Source: Delftia tsuruhatensis NBRC 16741
GTDB taxonomy: Bacteria; Pseudomonadota; Gammaproteobacteria; Burkholderiales; Burkholderiaceae_C
Assembly (NCBI RefSeq): GCF_001571325.1
Contig: NZ_BCTO01000026.1
Location: 1-64,000, forward strand
Direction of reading: 5' to 3'
DNA length: 64,000 bases
Below the pieces are notes generated by a model. It worked only from the letters and a program-made list of their open reading frames with translations. It ran no database searches and had not been told where the DNA came from. The position numbers and the translations under genes are program-made. The first letter of the stretch is position 1; every line of letters starts with the position of its first letter. Below are positions 8,033-17,760 of this stretch, piece by piece.

Positions 8033-9436
8033 TCACCCCACAAACACCTGCCGCGTATCCGTTCGCCCCACGATCACCGCCGCCAACACCGCCGCCCCCG
8101 CCGCAACCCCAAAATTCGCCAGATAGGCCGCCTGGGCCGAAGTCTCCAGCAAGGCCGCGAACAGCGATCCGCCAATGGCCAGGGTGGCCGCCACGGCAAT
8201 GGCCTCGCACAGCTGCAGGGCCGAGCTGTTGGCGCCCTGCTCGCCGGGCGCGGACATGGACAGCGTGAGCACCGACAGGCTTGCCGAGAGCAGGCCCATG
8301 CCCAGCCCCGACACGATCCAGCCCACCACCGCCACCCACACGGGCACGGCCGGCCAGCCCACCGATGCCGTCAGCAGCACGCCCGCCAGCACCGCGCTGG
8401 TGCCCACGCGCAGGAAGCGGTGACGGCTCCAGCCGTTGCGGCTGTGTCCCTGGTACCAGGAGGCGGAACACCAGCCCAGCGCACCCGCGCTCAGCACCAG
8501 CCCCGCCATGGGCGCTGACAGCCCGTGCTCGCGCGCCAGCACCAGCGGCAGGAACGCCTCGGCCCCGAAGAACGCCGCAAACACCAGCCCGCGCAAGGCG
8601 ATCACGCTGGGCAGCCCGCGCCCGGCGCGCAGCGTGCCGGCCGGCAAGAGCTTCCAGGTGCAGACCAGCGACAAGGCCGCGGCCACCGCCACCGCCCCCA
8701 AGGCGCCCGCCGATTGCCTCTGCCCGCCCACATACAGAAGGCAGATGCCCGTGGCCGCGCCCAGGGCCCACAGCCCGCGCCGCACACCGCCCTGCATGCC
8801 CTGGCCATGGCCGCCCAGGCCCTGGAGCGCCGGGCGCAGCATCGCCCCGGCCGGCAAGGCCAGCAGGGGCACGCCCAGGAACACCCAGCGCCAGCCCAGG
8901 TGCTCCACCACCAGGCCGCTCAACGCCGGCCCCACCAGCGCGGGCACCACCCAGGCCGTGGCAAACGCCGCAAAAATGCGCCGCCGCAGTGCCTCGGGAT
9001 ACCGCCGGCCCACCAGCACATACAGCGCCACCGACATGCCACCGGCCCCCAGCCCCTGAACCAGCCGCCCCGCCAGAAACACCGGCATGGAAGGCGCAAA
9101 GCCCGCCAGCAGCAACCCCGCCACAAAACACGCCATGCCAGACCACAGCGGCGCCGCCGGCCCGCGCGCGTCGCACCAGCCGCCCGCCACCGTCATGCCC
9201 ACCACGCTGGTGGCCAGGGTCACGCCAAAGGCAACCGCGTACAGCGGCACCCCATCGAGCGCGCGGGCCACCGCTGGCATGGCTGTGGCCACGGCCAGGG
9301 CCTCAAAGGCAATCAAGGCCACCAGCGAGACGATGCCGATCGTCGTCAGGCGGTAGGGGGAGGACAGGATGGACCAGCTCTCGCCGGTCGTCGGCCGGAC
9401 CTGATCGTCCAGCGTGAGGGAATCTTGATGGCGCAT
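8033..9436 (-). CDS. MFS transporter
   Basis: A 467-residue major facilitator superfamily protein with about 14 predicted hydrophobic segments. It has the family's cytoplasmic loop signature between helices 2 and 3 (GGWCDARGPAAPLW, a variant of GxLaDrxGrr) and motif GRLVQGLGAGGMSVALYV after helix 4, which is typical of drug:H+ antiporters of the DHA2-like group. It sits in the inner membrane and probably exports a small molecule. The start at 9436 has AAGAAG upstream; longer starts are possible but add an Arg-rich tail without a membrane segment. The substrate is unknown. Confidence 0.85.
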   Translation of the reverse strand: MRHQDSLTLDDQVRPTTGESWSILSSPYRLTTIGIVSLVALIAFEALAVATAMPAVARALDGVPLYAVAFGVTLATSVVGMTVAGGWCDARGPAAPLWSGMACFVAGLLLAGFAPSMPVFLAGRLVQGLGAGGMSVALYVLVGRRYPEALRRRIFAAFATAWVVPALVGPALSGLVVEHLGWRWVFLGVPLLALPAGAMLRPALQGLGGHGQGMQGGVRRGLWALGAATGICLLYVGGQRQSAGALGAVAVAAALSLVCTWKLLPAGTLRAGRGLPSVIALRGLVFAAFFGAEAFLPLVLAREHGLSAPMAGLVLSAGALGWCSASWYQGHSRNGWSRHRFLRVGTSAVLAGVLLTASVGWPAVPVWVAVVGWIVSGLGMGLLSASLSVLTLSMSAPGEQGANSSALQLCEAIAVAATLAIGGSLFAALLETSAQAAYLANFGVAAGAAVLAAVIVGRTDTRQVFVG

Positions 9437-9556
9437 GGATGCTTCTTGGTTGCAGGGTCTGCGCCGGCCATGGCGCAGTGCCATGGCGACGAAAAGCCTG
9501 GAGCATGCAACCTCAAGTGCGGTTGAGATCAAGGGGGTCCTGCCCCCAAGCACCTC

Positions 9557-10855
9557 TTACCGATCAATCACACGCCAATACTGGCCAGAGGAGCGGCTGG
9601 TGGCCGGCAGCATGACGGCAATGCCATGGTTATTGGCCGTGTCCAGCACGACGGCATCCGACAGGAAGCGGTTGTAGAGATGGAACTGGCCCGGCAGGTC
9701 GCTGGGCGCACAGCGCCATTGCTGGCCGCTGAAGCGTGGCGAGTCTCCCGCCGACGCCGTCATCTTCAGTTCAAGATGCGGTTTCCCGGCCACGCTGGTG
9801 ACATCGAGCGCCATGGTGCCCGGTCCGAACGCCGCATTCTGGACAAGCCAGTAGCCCTTGCCGGTGCGCAGGAACCTCCATCTGTCGGCGCCCAGAATCA
9901 TTGCCGGGAAGGAAATCTGCCATGGCTCGAAGTTGTACAGCCCGGGGGGAGACACAAGCCCCGTGCCCTGCAGCAGCGCTACCGCGTTGCGCCTTTCGCT
10001 CCAATACAGGTTCTGCAGCCCGACCCATTGGCGGTCCTTGAGCATGGGGCATTGGTCGTACAGGTAGTCGCCCGTCTCGTAGCGCCCAAATTCCGCATTG
10101 CTGAGCCGCTGGGCCGAGAGCGCGTGCGCCTCGGCGGAGATCCGCGCCAGTTCCCGCATGGCGGCCGTCATGGCGATCAAGGGCGCAGACGAGCCGCGCA
10201 CCGGCCTCACCGGCAAGATGCGGCGAGCATTTGCAAGGTCGGAGGCCACGGCCCGCCAGCGCAACGCCAGGGTGCTGAATTCCGTTGCCATCGCCTGCGG
10301 CGCGGGCCCAAGGCGGACCACCGCGTTTGCCGGTGGCGGCTGCCTGGCATGGTGCGCGGCGGCCACGCGAAGCAGCGAGGCATGACTTTCCAGCTGCGCC
10401 ACGACGGGCGCAGCCGCCGCAATGGCCGCATCCATTTCCGTCTCGACGGCTGCGACACCCGCATTCCACCGGGCCTCGTCCAGCGGTGCGTCGGGGGTCA
10501 GCGAAACGGCATCCAACTGGTCACAAAGCTGCTGCAAACGCCCCACGGCCTGCCCCAGCTTTTGCACCGTGTCGGCCAGCCCGTCGATACGGGTACGCAG
10601 CGTGCCCCAAGCGGCCGATGCCGCCTTCAGCGAAGGGAACGACTGCATGCTCTCCAGGCTCCTTACCAGCGTCATGCGGCCGCTGGCATCGTCCAGATCA
10701 AGCCCGGTCACGAACGAGAACTCGGCGATATCGGTCCATACCTGCCTTGCGACTGGCTCACGCGCCGGCTCGGCTTCGACGCGGCAGCTCGCTGCCATGG
10801 CGCCACCGCAGCACAGCGCCGTGGCAGCGGCGGGCAGCCACAGAAGCCGGCTCAT
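9557..10855 (-). CDS. Exported helical protein with C-terminal ricin-like lectin domain (putative cytolysin component 3)
   Basis: A 432-residue protein. Residues 1-21 form a Sec signal peptide ending AMA before ASC. Residues about 60-260 are strongly helical. The last 130 or so residues look like a ricin-type beta-trefoil, with the aromatic Q-x-W hallmarks (GQQWRC at about 377-382, GQYWRV at the extreme C-terminus) and a similar DRWRF repeat. It overlaps the stop of the 817-residue upstream gene by 4 bases, so they are translationally coupled. By position and lectin fold I infer a receptor-binding or accessory subunit of the toxin-like proteins encoded upstream. No direct evidence for function. 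Confidence 0.7.
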   Translation of the reverse strand: MSRLLWLPAAATALCCGGAMAASCRVEAEPAREPVARQVWTDIAEFSFVTGLDLDDASGRMTLVRSLESMQSFPSLKAASAAWGTLRTRIDGLADTVQKLGQAVGRLQQLCDQLDAVSLTPDAPLDEARWNAGVAAVETEMDAAIAAAAPVVAQLESHASLLRVAAAHHARQPPPANAVVRLGPAPQAMATEFSTLALRWRAVASDLANARRILPVRPVRGSSAPLIAMTAAMRELARISAEAHALSAQRLSNAEFGRYETGDYLYDQCPMLKDRQWVGLQNLYWSERRNAVALLQGTGLVSPPGLYNFEPWQISFPAMILGADRWRFLRTGKGYWLVQNAAFGPGTMALDVTSVAGKPHLELKMTASAGDSPRFSGQQWRCAPSDLPGQFHLYNRFLSDAVVLDTANNHGIAVMLPATSRSSGQYWRVIDR

Positions 10856-13305
10856 TTGGCGGCAGTGCCGGCCATCAACAGGCGCAGGGCCCGAGGCGCT
10901 GCCGGCATCTGTCGGGGCTCCAGCACTTCGATCAGCCAGGTCGTGAACGGCGTCGGGCAGACATCTCCCAGGTGCTGCGAGAACTCGATCTGGTCGCCGG
11001 CGTAGGTGAAGTTGATCTTCAGGGGCGAGCAGAAAAGCCTCTCGTCCCCGTTGCCCGTGCTGTCGTGAAAATCGCTGCCGGTCACCATGTCGATATCGAT
11101 GCGCTGGGCCGAGGCATCGGCAAACTCCAGCCAGGCCTGCACCGACGAAAGGCGGATGCGGCGGTAGCTGGCCAGTGCCGGATGGCTGGTGGCAATGGAC
11201 AGGCTGATGGGCTGCCCATGCGCCAGCTGCTGCAGCAGCGCGGCGTCAGTGACCCGCAATTCCCGCCGCAGATCCCCTTGGGTCCTCGCATTGGCCGCCT
11301 GCGCGCTGGCGTGGTCTGCCAGCAGGGTGGCGTGTGCATCTGCCATGGCAGCGGCCGTGCCCGGCATCGACAGACGGTGGCCGGGCTGCTTGCCGGTCTC
11401 GTAGGCCTGTGCGGCGCGGACACCGAAGCAGTCCACGAAGAAACCGCGGCGCGCACTTTCTGCCCTGAGGGTGATTTCCCCCTGCAGCCGCGCGCTGCGC
11501 TCCAGCTCTGTCAGCGCCTGCTGCTCCAGCGCCTGCAGGCGCTTGCGCTTGCCGATCACCGCAACGTACTCCAGCTTCAGCGTGGCAAGCTCACGGGCAA
11601 TGGCATTCTTGGATGCGCTTTGCTCAGCCAGCAGGCGGCCATAGACGGCCACCTTCTGCACCTGTGTCTTGAGGGTGTTGGCGGCGTTGCGCACGGCCGC
11701 CTCGGTGCCTTCCGTGGCAAGCACCAGATCCAGCCGGTTGACTGCATCGTTTTCCAGCACCGTCCAGGCGGCCTTGGCTTCATTGGCATCCGGCATGAGC
11801 GCAAGTGCACGCATGGTGTCGCCCAGCTCCCGGGAAATCCCCTCGACATCCAGCCCGCCCAGCGGCCCACGGATCACCGGCAGCACCGCATTCAATGCGC
11901 CCTTGGCGGGATCCACCAGATTCTTGAGCGTGCTGGAGTTATGCCTGGCCCATTGCAGCGGAATGGCAAACGACTGGCCCAGGGCCTTCAGCGCCTTGAG
12001 CGGGCCGTCTATGCTGCCGCCAAGCGTCTTGGCCTGCCCGTACAAGTCCTTCAGGCCGAGCACGCCTTTCTGACCGGTCTCGGTCAACGCCTTCGGGTCG
12101 GGCGGCACGCCCACGCACAGGGCGGCCACGCTGCCCGCGATTGCGATGACGCCAAAGGCGATTTCCAGGCTCATCTTCACGGTGCGCACGATCTGGGCAA
12201 CGTCGCTTTCAAGCTTGAGCCGCATGGCGGCAAGTTCCGCTTCAAGCTCCTCCTGGCGCACCGTGCGTGCGGCGCGGTCAAGGGCATCGATCTGCTGAAT
12301 CAACCGCTGCTCCAGCTCGGTGCAACGTGCCTCCAGCGTCTTGAGGTCCAAGGTATCCCGGTCGGCAAACGCCTGCGCGACGCTGCCCACGGCACCTGCC
12401 AGCTCGCCGCTGGCGCGCAGGCTGCGCAGGTGGCCCTCCATGGCCGCCATCACCTCCTGCCGGGCCTTGGCCAGCGACAGATAGCTGCCGGCGCTCAGAT
12501 CAGGAATCGGCCTGGCCAGCCCGTCAACACCCATGACCGGCAGCAGACGCTGCAGCGAACCCGCCGCCTGGATCAACTCGCCAAACCCGGACTCGACCCC
12601 TGACCAGCGCGTGATCCAGCCCAGCGCCTCATGGCACAACGCCAGTTCGGCCGCGCTGTGGTCGCTATGGCCGGGCCTGCCCGCCATGCCGGCGCTCAGG
12701 GCAAACAGCGCGGCCAGCACCCTGTGCATCGGCTCGCCATGCTCCAGCAGGCCGGGCGGCACGGGGGTGTGCTTCACCACAGCCCGGTTGTCCTGCCACA
12801 GGAAATTGCTGAACTGCGGCCGCGCCACCGTGTCCCAGGCCCCCTCCAGCGCATAAGGGGTGTCGCGCGTGGGGCCGCCGTACAGCGTGAACCGGCCCTC
12901 CACGGTTTCCACGAAAATGCGCACCCTGCTGAGCTCGTTGTCCTCGTCATGCAGCATGCGCAGCACCGTCGTGCCTTCGGAAACAATGCGGCGGGCAACC
13001 ACCGTCAGCCGCCGCACCGCACCGTCAAGCCGCCTGTCGAACCCCTCGGGCACCACCACGGTATCGGCATGAATGTCCAGCGCTTGCAGGCCGGCCGCGT
13101 CGGCCTCGTCCAGCGACACCTTCAGGTCCACCACCAGATCGGCCACGATGCCAAAGGGATTGAAGCTGCCGTCCGGCGCCCGGCCGCCGCTGCAGACCAG
13201 CGGCCCTGGCGGCACCAGGCCCTCGGCACGGTAGCGATCGATCAGGGTTCGCAATTCAATGGGAGTCATCGCGGCAGTGAGCGCGGGAGTCATTGCTGAA
13301 GTCAT
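10852..13305 (-). CDS. Large alpha-pore-forming-toxin-like protein (putative cytolysin component 2)
   Basis: An 817-residue protein without signal peptide. Residues about 30-240 form a compact mixed domain. Residues 270-375 are long amphipathic helix, followed by a single hydrophobic stretch at about 380-400 (FGVIAIAGSVAALCVGV). Another long helical region runs to about residue 690. The C-terminal 120 residues look beta-rich (YRRIRLSSVQAWLEF, LKINFTYAGD), reminiscent of beta-sandwich tails on insecticidal toxin subunits. Helix-hydrophobic-helix is the plan of ClyA/Xax/Mak-type alpha-pore-forming toxins. Start: ATG 13305 is chosen; the open frame continues upstream only as antisense-like overlap with the preceding gene. 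Further in-frame ATGs lie at 13293 and 13269. Function is inferred from architecture and neighbours. Confidence 0.65.
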   Translation of the reverse strand: MTSAMTPALTAAMTPIELRTLIDRYRAEGLVPPGPLVCSGGRAPDGSFNPFGIVADLVVDLKVSLDEADAAGLQALDIHADTVVVPEGFDRRLDGAVRRLTVVARRIVSEGTTVLRMLHDEDNELSRVRIFVETVEGRFTLYGGPTRDTPYALEGAWDTVARPQFSNFLWQDNRAVVKHTPVPPGLLEHGEPMHRVLAALFALSAGMAGRPGHSDHSAAELALCHEALGWITRWSGVESGFGELIQAAGSLQRLLPVMGVDGLARPIPDLSAGSYLSLAKARQEVMAAMEGHLRSLRASGELAGAVGSVAQAFADRDTLDLKTLEARCTELEQRLIQQIDALDRAARTVRQEELEAELAAMRLKLESDVAQIVRTVKMSLEIAFGVIAIAGSVAALCVGVPPDPKALTETGQKGVLGLKDLYGQAKTLGGSIDGPLKALKALGQSFAIPLQWARHNSSTLKNLVDPAKGALNAVLPVIRGPLGGLDVEGISRELGDTMRALALMPDANEAKAAWTVLENDAVNRLDLVLATEGTEAAVRNAANTLKTQVQKVAVYGRLLAEQSASKNAIARELATLKLEYVAVIGKRKRLQALEQQALTELERSARLQGEITLRAESARRGFFVDCFGVRAAQAYETGKQPGHRLSMPGTAAAMADAHATLLADHASAQAANARTQGDLRRELRVTDAALLQQLAHGQPISLSIATSHPALASYRRIRLSSVQAWLEFADASAQRIDIDMVTGSDFHDSTGNGDERLFCSPLKINFTYAGDQIEFSQHLGDVCPTPFTTWLIEVLEPRQMPAAPRALRLLMAGTAAK

Positions 13306-13370
13306 GGCGGGTGGTTCCAGGTAAGGCACTGCACCTGTGCAGCGGTGGGACAAAGGCCGGAGCAGATCGC

Positions 13371-14609
13371 TCAGGCTGCCTTCTTGCTGGCAAGCTCCAC
13401 CAGTTGGTCCACGCTCTGCGCCTTCTTCGGCGTGCCGCCAAAACGGCGGAAATGATCTGCCTGTCCGGCGACACGCGCCCAGCCCTTCTTGGCCGTGCCC
13501 AGCACCACCGTCAGGCTGAACCAGTTTTCCCCTTGCAGGGACTTGCGGCCGGTGGTGCTCAAGACCTTGTGTATGTTGCCCAGATCGGCAGAAATCGCGC
13601 GCCATGCCTCGCCCAGCGTCTTGAGCTTGGGACCCAGGTCTTCGATGCTCTTGCTGATGCTGTCAAAGCGATCATTGCTTCGGTTGTAGTAGCCGATGAA
13701 GCGCTCGTTCGTAGCCATCGTGGCCTGGATGGTTCTCACCTCATCCACCTTCTCGGCAATCTTCCTGCGCGTGACCGCAAGGTCCGCACCCACACCGATA
13801 TCCACCCCCGCCAGAATCAGCGGCCCGAAAAGCGGAATGGCCAGATAGGCTGGAGACGTGGACAGCACGATGACTTCATCCTTTTCCTTGCGGCGCAGGG
13901 CCTTCAAGTCGTTCTCCAGCTTCTCCACGGCGGCCTTCAGCTTCTGGTTGGCAGCACCCTCGGCGCCCAGAGTGGTCGTAAACTTCTGCTTTTGTCCATT
14001 GAATGCGGTCTTGCAGGCATTCAGGCGCATCAGTATTCCGTTGCCGTTGTCAAGAATGGAGTTCTGCAGCGCAAAGGCACGCACCGATCGTGCATTGGCG
14101 TCTTCAATCAACTGCTCCAGCGCGCTGCTGAAATTGCGCTTGATCTGCTCCGAACGCCCGCTGGGCGTATCGCTTTCCCAAACCTTGACCAGGGCCTTCC
14201 ATTTCGCTTCCACCGCCGGCTCCGCCGATGGGGTGGGCGCCCCCTCCAGATCAAAACGGTCCACCAGCTCGATCAGCCGTTCATAGGTGGTTGCCGCCAC
14301 ATCGTTGTACTGAACGATATCGTCGGCAAGGGTCAGCATCTTGTCCTGCACATCGACCTTGAACTTCTGGCCGACACCCTTGAGCGTGACGAACAGCTCC
14401 ACCGCTTCGGAAAACTCCGGCCTGAAAGCATCCTGCTTCTGCATGCCCAGCATGGCGCGCATCAGCTCCGTGGTGGTCGGGTTGTCGGTGACTGCAGACT
14501 CGAAGAACGTCGTCAGCCCGATCCAGTCCTCTGAACTGAGAACGGAAATTCCCTTGTAGATATCGGCAGACGGTGTGAATGCATTCGTTGAATTTGCAGG
14601 GTCGGACAT
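13371..14609 (-). CDS. Alpha-xenorhabdolysin/ClyA-type pore-forming toxin-like protein (putative cytolysin component 1)
   Basis: A 412-residue leaderless protein. Residues 1-245 and 280-400 are long amphipathic helices. Between them lies one hydrophobic stretch at about 246-279 (AYLAIPLFGPLILAG is part of it), flanked by charged coiled coil (LENDLKALRRKEKDE before, RRKIAEKVDEV after). This is the layout of XaxA and related alpha-pore-forming toxins, and the length is close to theirs. ATG 14609 is preceded by AGGAG at 9 bases, clearly preferred to the longer open frame. It is first of three same-strand genes; the next starts 65 bases after its stop. Family assignment is by architecture, not a search. 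Confidence 0.65.
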   Translation of the reverse strand: MSDPANSTNAFTPSADIYKGISVLSSEDWIGLTTFFESAVTDNPTTTELMRAMLGMQKQDAFRPEFSEAVELFVTLKGVGQKFKVDVQDKMLTLADDIVQYNDVAATTYERLIELVDRFDLEGAPTPSAEPAVEAKWKALVKVWESDTPSGRSEQIKRNFSSALEQLIEDANARSVRAFALQNSILDNGNGILMRLNACKTAFNGQKQKFTTTLGAEGAANQKLKAAVEKLENDLKALRRKEKDEVIVLSTSPAYLAIPLFGPLILAGVDIGVGADLAVTRRKIAEKVDEVRTIQATMATNERFIGYYNRSNDRFDSISKSIEDLGPKLKTLGEAWRAISADLGNIHKVLSTTGRKSLQGENWFSLTVVLGTAKKGWARVAGQADHFRRFGGTPKKAQSVDQLVELASKKAA

Positions 14610-15096
14610 GGCGAAGGCTCCTGATGGTGAAAGGCCGGATTCGGCCTCGAATCGGTGTGCAAACAAGCGGCGGCGTTGAAGAAATGACCGCACCGCAGTC
14701 ATCGCCCGCCCTCCTTTTGCGCTCCAGTCGACCGGATGCTAGGTAGCCGCCATGGCCCTGTATGTCCCCCAAACAAGTGACACAAATTCATACAGCACTG
14801 GGGATAAGGACAGCAGCCGGACTGCTCTCTCACACCCAATGGCGCCTGTCCCCTGCGCGACCCATGGCAATGAGCACGATCAATCCATTGCCCCAAATGA
14901 CAAGGCAAGGAATTTCGCAGACCAGGCATAGACCACCCGCTACGTAATCAATAGCACATTGCACACATTCATCGCCAGCCAGAAGACATCATCAGTGTCA
15001 ATTTCTCTTGATTTCACCGCACCCATTGGCACAGGAATTCGCCTCACCCATAAATGTTGCAAAATGTTCGGCAATTTGAACGGTGGAGGAGCGGGA
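14610..15096. other. Divergent promoter region between the toxin-like operon and the Mrr-like gene
   Basis: About 490 bases with no supported gene. It must hold the promoters of both flanking transcripts. The right half (14,930-15,080) is AT-richer than the left. I could not single out convincing -35/-10 pairs, and no clear palindrome was seen. GGAGGA at 15085-15090 is the ribosome-binding site for the GTG start at 15097. Confidence 0.5.
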
Positions 15097-16038
15097 GTGG
15101 CAAGAAAACGAAAGACCAGCACGGCAGAAGACCTCATGGATCTGGTCGCCATGCTGCCCTGGTGGGCTGGCATCGCGTTGGCGCTCACCAGCTACATGGT
15201 GCTGCACTCCATTGCCATCCGTCCCCTGCCTGCAGCGCAAAGCCCGCAGCAAATCGGCCAATTGGCAACCACGGCCATATGGCAGGGCTTGGCTACCGGT
15301 GGCCAGTACATCCTGCCCCTCATCTGCCTGGCCGGCGCGGCCATTTCTGCCGTGCGCAAGCGCCGCCGCAGCCGGTTGTTCGAAACAACGTCGGCCAGTT
15401 CCAGCGCGGATGCGCTGCAGAACATGTCATGGCGGGAGTTTGAAACGCTGGTGGGTGAGGGATTTCGGCGGCGCGGCTACAGCGTCAAGGAAACCGGTGG
15501 CGGCGGGCCCGATGGTGGCGTGGACCTGGTCCTCTCGAAGAATGGCGAAAAGACACTGGTGCAATGCAAGCAGTGGAAAGCCTTCAAGGTCGGCGTTTCC
15601 ACGGTGCGCGAACTTTATGGCGTCATGGCAGCTGATGGGGCTGCTGCCGGCTTTGTAGTGACCTCTGGCCGGTTCACTCAGGAGGCTGTGGCGTTTGCTG
15701 CGGGGAGGAATATCCACCTCATGGACGGAGCCGCGCTCATGAAATTGCTGAAGGAAGCAAAGGCCCAGACAGGAGCGGCTTCAGCAAACAAGGCCCGGAC
15801 TTCTGTACCTTTGGCGAACCCTGTGCCTGTGGCCGAGCCCGTCAAGACGGAGCCTGCTTTTGACACAGTGCCACCGGCTGCCGCCCCAATACTTGGCTGT
15901 CCTCAATGCGGGAAAGCCATGGTTCAGCGGGTTGCCAAGCGAGGGCCTGCGGCTGGGAAGGCGTTTTGGGGGTGTTCGGCGTTTGGTGCGGGGTGTCGAG
16001 GGACTCGGGAGATGGCTGGGGTCAGGGATGGGAATTGA
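15097..16038 (+). CDS. Membrane-anchored Mrr-type restriction endonuclease with topoisomerase zinc finger
   Basis: A 313-residue protein. Two N-terminal membrane segments (around WAGIALALTSYMVLHS and YILPLICLAGAAISAV) precede a basic linker and an Mrr-like PD-(D/E)xK nuclease domain (residues about 115-220). The catalytic core is seen as GPDGGVDLVL followed by VQCKQWK, matching D...QxK. A C-terminal four-Cys zinc finger of the topoisomerase type (CPQCGKAM...CSAF...C) follows a Pro/Ala linker. GTG 15097 has GGAGGA 6 bases upstream and gives the family's usual start; the frame extends 46 codons upstream without such a site. In relatives the Mrr domain cleaves modified DNA; the membrane anchor suggests action on incoming DNA, which is inference. 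Confidence 0.85.
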   Translation: MARKRKTSTAEDLMDLVAMLPWWAGIALALTSYMVLHSIAIRPLPAAQSPQQIGQLATTAIWQGLATGGQYILPLICLAGAAISAVRKRRRSRLFETTSASSSADALQNMSWREFETLVGEGFRRRGYSVKETGGGGPDGGVDLVLSKNGEKTLVQCKQWKAFKVGVSTVRELYGVMAADGAAAGFVVTSGRFTQEAVAFAAGRNIHLMDGAALMKLLKEAKAQTGAASANKARTSVPLANPVPVAEPVKTEPAFDTVPPAAAPILGCPQCGKAMVQRVAKRGPAAGKAFWGCSAFGAGCRGTREMAGVRDGN

Positions 16039-16230
16039 TTTTGTAGATGGTCTGCTATCGACCCTTTGCGGTCGGTTGAAACGCGTCCATCGACACCTGC
16101 TGTGCAGCGGCTGCTGGTGGTCGCTGCGATCCGCGAAAACCTGATCTCGGCACTGTCATCGAAACCGGCAGCAGCCTAGAAGCTGCAATGTGATACAAAT
16201 AGATAGAAGAACCTGGCCACAGAGAAAATT

Positions 16231-17754
16231 TTGGACATCGTGCAATCAAACACAACGTACTGGCTTCGCGCAAGGAAAGACACAACCGCAGCTATAGTCT
16301 TCGTCCACGGCATAAACTCTTGTGCTGATAAGTGCTGGCGTTCGGGACAGAGCTATTGGCCGTCGATGCTTATCGATGACCCTAGATACCGTGCTTTCGA
16401 CGTAGTCGCACCTGACTACTTTACTGGGCTGGGCTCGGCTGACTACGGAATTTCCGACTGCGCAGCTGAAATGCTTCGGACCATAGAGAGCAAATCCACA
16501 CCGCATGGTCGATCATTGTTTCAGTACAAGATAATAATATTCGTAGCACACAGTTTCGGCGGAATAATAACCAGATATCTAATCGAATCCCATCGAGAAG
16601 CCTTCAATGACAAGACGGTAGGACTTCTATTAATGGCTTCACCATCGCATGGTTCAGTCCTTGCTGATGCAATAAAAATACTCACTGGACTAGTCCGCCA
16701 CAAGCAACGTGACGAGTTAAGCATAGTTAGCCCCATACTGGACGACTTAGACATCCGCTTTAAACGCCTTGTCCATTCGGATAATCCAAAATTCGCGCTT
16801 CATGGGATTGAAGCATACGAACAAAAGAGATTATTTGGACTAAAAAAGATTGTGACACGCAAGTCCGCAACACCATACTTTGGGGAAGCCGTACACATAC
16901 CGAGGTCAACACACTCTTCGATTGTCAAGCCCACCAGCGTAGACCACCCGTCTTATCTTTTGTTAACTACGCTATGTGAAAGGTACTTCGCCTCTCACTA
17001 TAGTTCAACAGCGCAACACACCGAACCCCAAGTTATGGACCGTCAAAAACTTGCTGTTTTTGACGTCTATACCCCGGCATGCGAAGAGTTTTACTTCCAA
17101 CGTCCCATCGACGGCGTAGCGAAGAACGCCATACATTTCAGAAGCCTGTGGCTTCACGGATATTCAGGAGTCGGAAAGACCAGCATCGCTCGACGCATCT
17201 CTGAACATTCATCGAGCACGATATGTAATGTCTACCTAGCCAACTGCGATACACCCGTCGCAGAAAAAATCAAGCAGGAAATTGAAGAGTCAATTCGAGA
17301 ACATCTCTGCAACCTATTCTCACTCCCCCTCAGCACCGAACGCAGCAGCCCACTGGCCATCATAAAATCCGCAGGCAGCTTAACCATATTCTTAGACGAA
17401 ATTCCGATTGGGGAAAATGCCTCCGAGAATTTTAGAATTTGTGAAGCAATATCAAACTTTCTGCATGAACTCAAAAGCAACTGCGGCGCGTCGGAAATTA
17501 CGGTACTTGCAGCTTCCTTGAAGAAGCCCCACTTTGCAGACCTCTCAAGTCCCAGTAAATTTTCTGAGCATTTTCAAGTACTCCATGTACCGAGCTGGAG
17601 CTCTGAGGACTTAGGCAATCTTGCTGCCCTGATTGATACAGCAAATATCAGTCAGAAAATTAAAATAAATATACAAAGCTTCGTAGATAAAAAATTTGAC
17701 AATCCGCGAGACCTAAAGAATTCAATACGTGACGAGCTGATCCAACGGGCATAA
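16231..17754 (+). CDS. Alpha/beta-hydrolase fused to a P-loop NTPase (putative defence protein A)
   Basis: A 507-residue fusion. Residues 20-255 form a lipase-like alpha/beta-hydrolase: FVHGIN near residue 24, nucleophile Ser108 in AHSFGG, and a probable catalytic His228 in THSSIVKP, an arrangement seen in SERAC1/PGAP1-like esterases. Residues 300-500 are a P-loop domain with Walker A GYSGVGKTS (310-318) and Walker B LTIFLDE (384-390). The start is TTG 16231, with AGAGAA just upstream; GTG 16240 is an alternative. Its stop is 6 bases before the next gene, so they form one operon. The DNA is much AT-richer than surrounding genes. STAND-like NTPases with enzymatic effector domains are common in antiphage systems; that role is inference. 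Confidence 0.7.
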   Translation: MDIVQSNTTYWLRARKDTTAAIVFVHGINSCADKCWRSGQSYWPSMLIDDPRYRAFDVVAPDYFTGLGSADYGISDCAAEMLRTIESKSTPHGRSLFQYKIIIFVAHSFGGIITRYLIESHREAFNDKTVGLLLMASPSHGSVLADAIKILTGLVRHKQRDELSIVSPILDDLDIRFKRLVHSDNPKFALHGIEAYEQKRLFGLKKIVTRKSATPYFGEAVHIPRSTHSSIVKPTSVDHPSYLLLTTLCERYFASHYSSTAQHTEPQVMDRQKLAVFDVYTPACEEFYFQRPIDGVAKNAIHFRSLWLHGYSGVGKTSIARRISEHSSSTICNVYLANCDTPVAEKIKQEIEESIREHLCNLFSLPLSTERSSPLAIIKSAGSLTIFLDEIPIGENASENFRICEAISNFLHELKSNCGASEITVLAASLKKPHFADLSSPSKFSEHFQVLHVPSWSSEDLGNLAALIDTANISQKIKINIQSFVDKKFDNPRDLKNSIRDELIQRA

Positions 17755-17760
17755 AAAATA

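Noticed and set aside
10285..12603. A 772-codon + strand frame antisense to the cytolysin-like genes
   Set aside because: Low-complexity Arg/Pro/Gln-rich text with no ribosome-binding site; the - strand genes have signal peptide, coupling and ordered helices.
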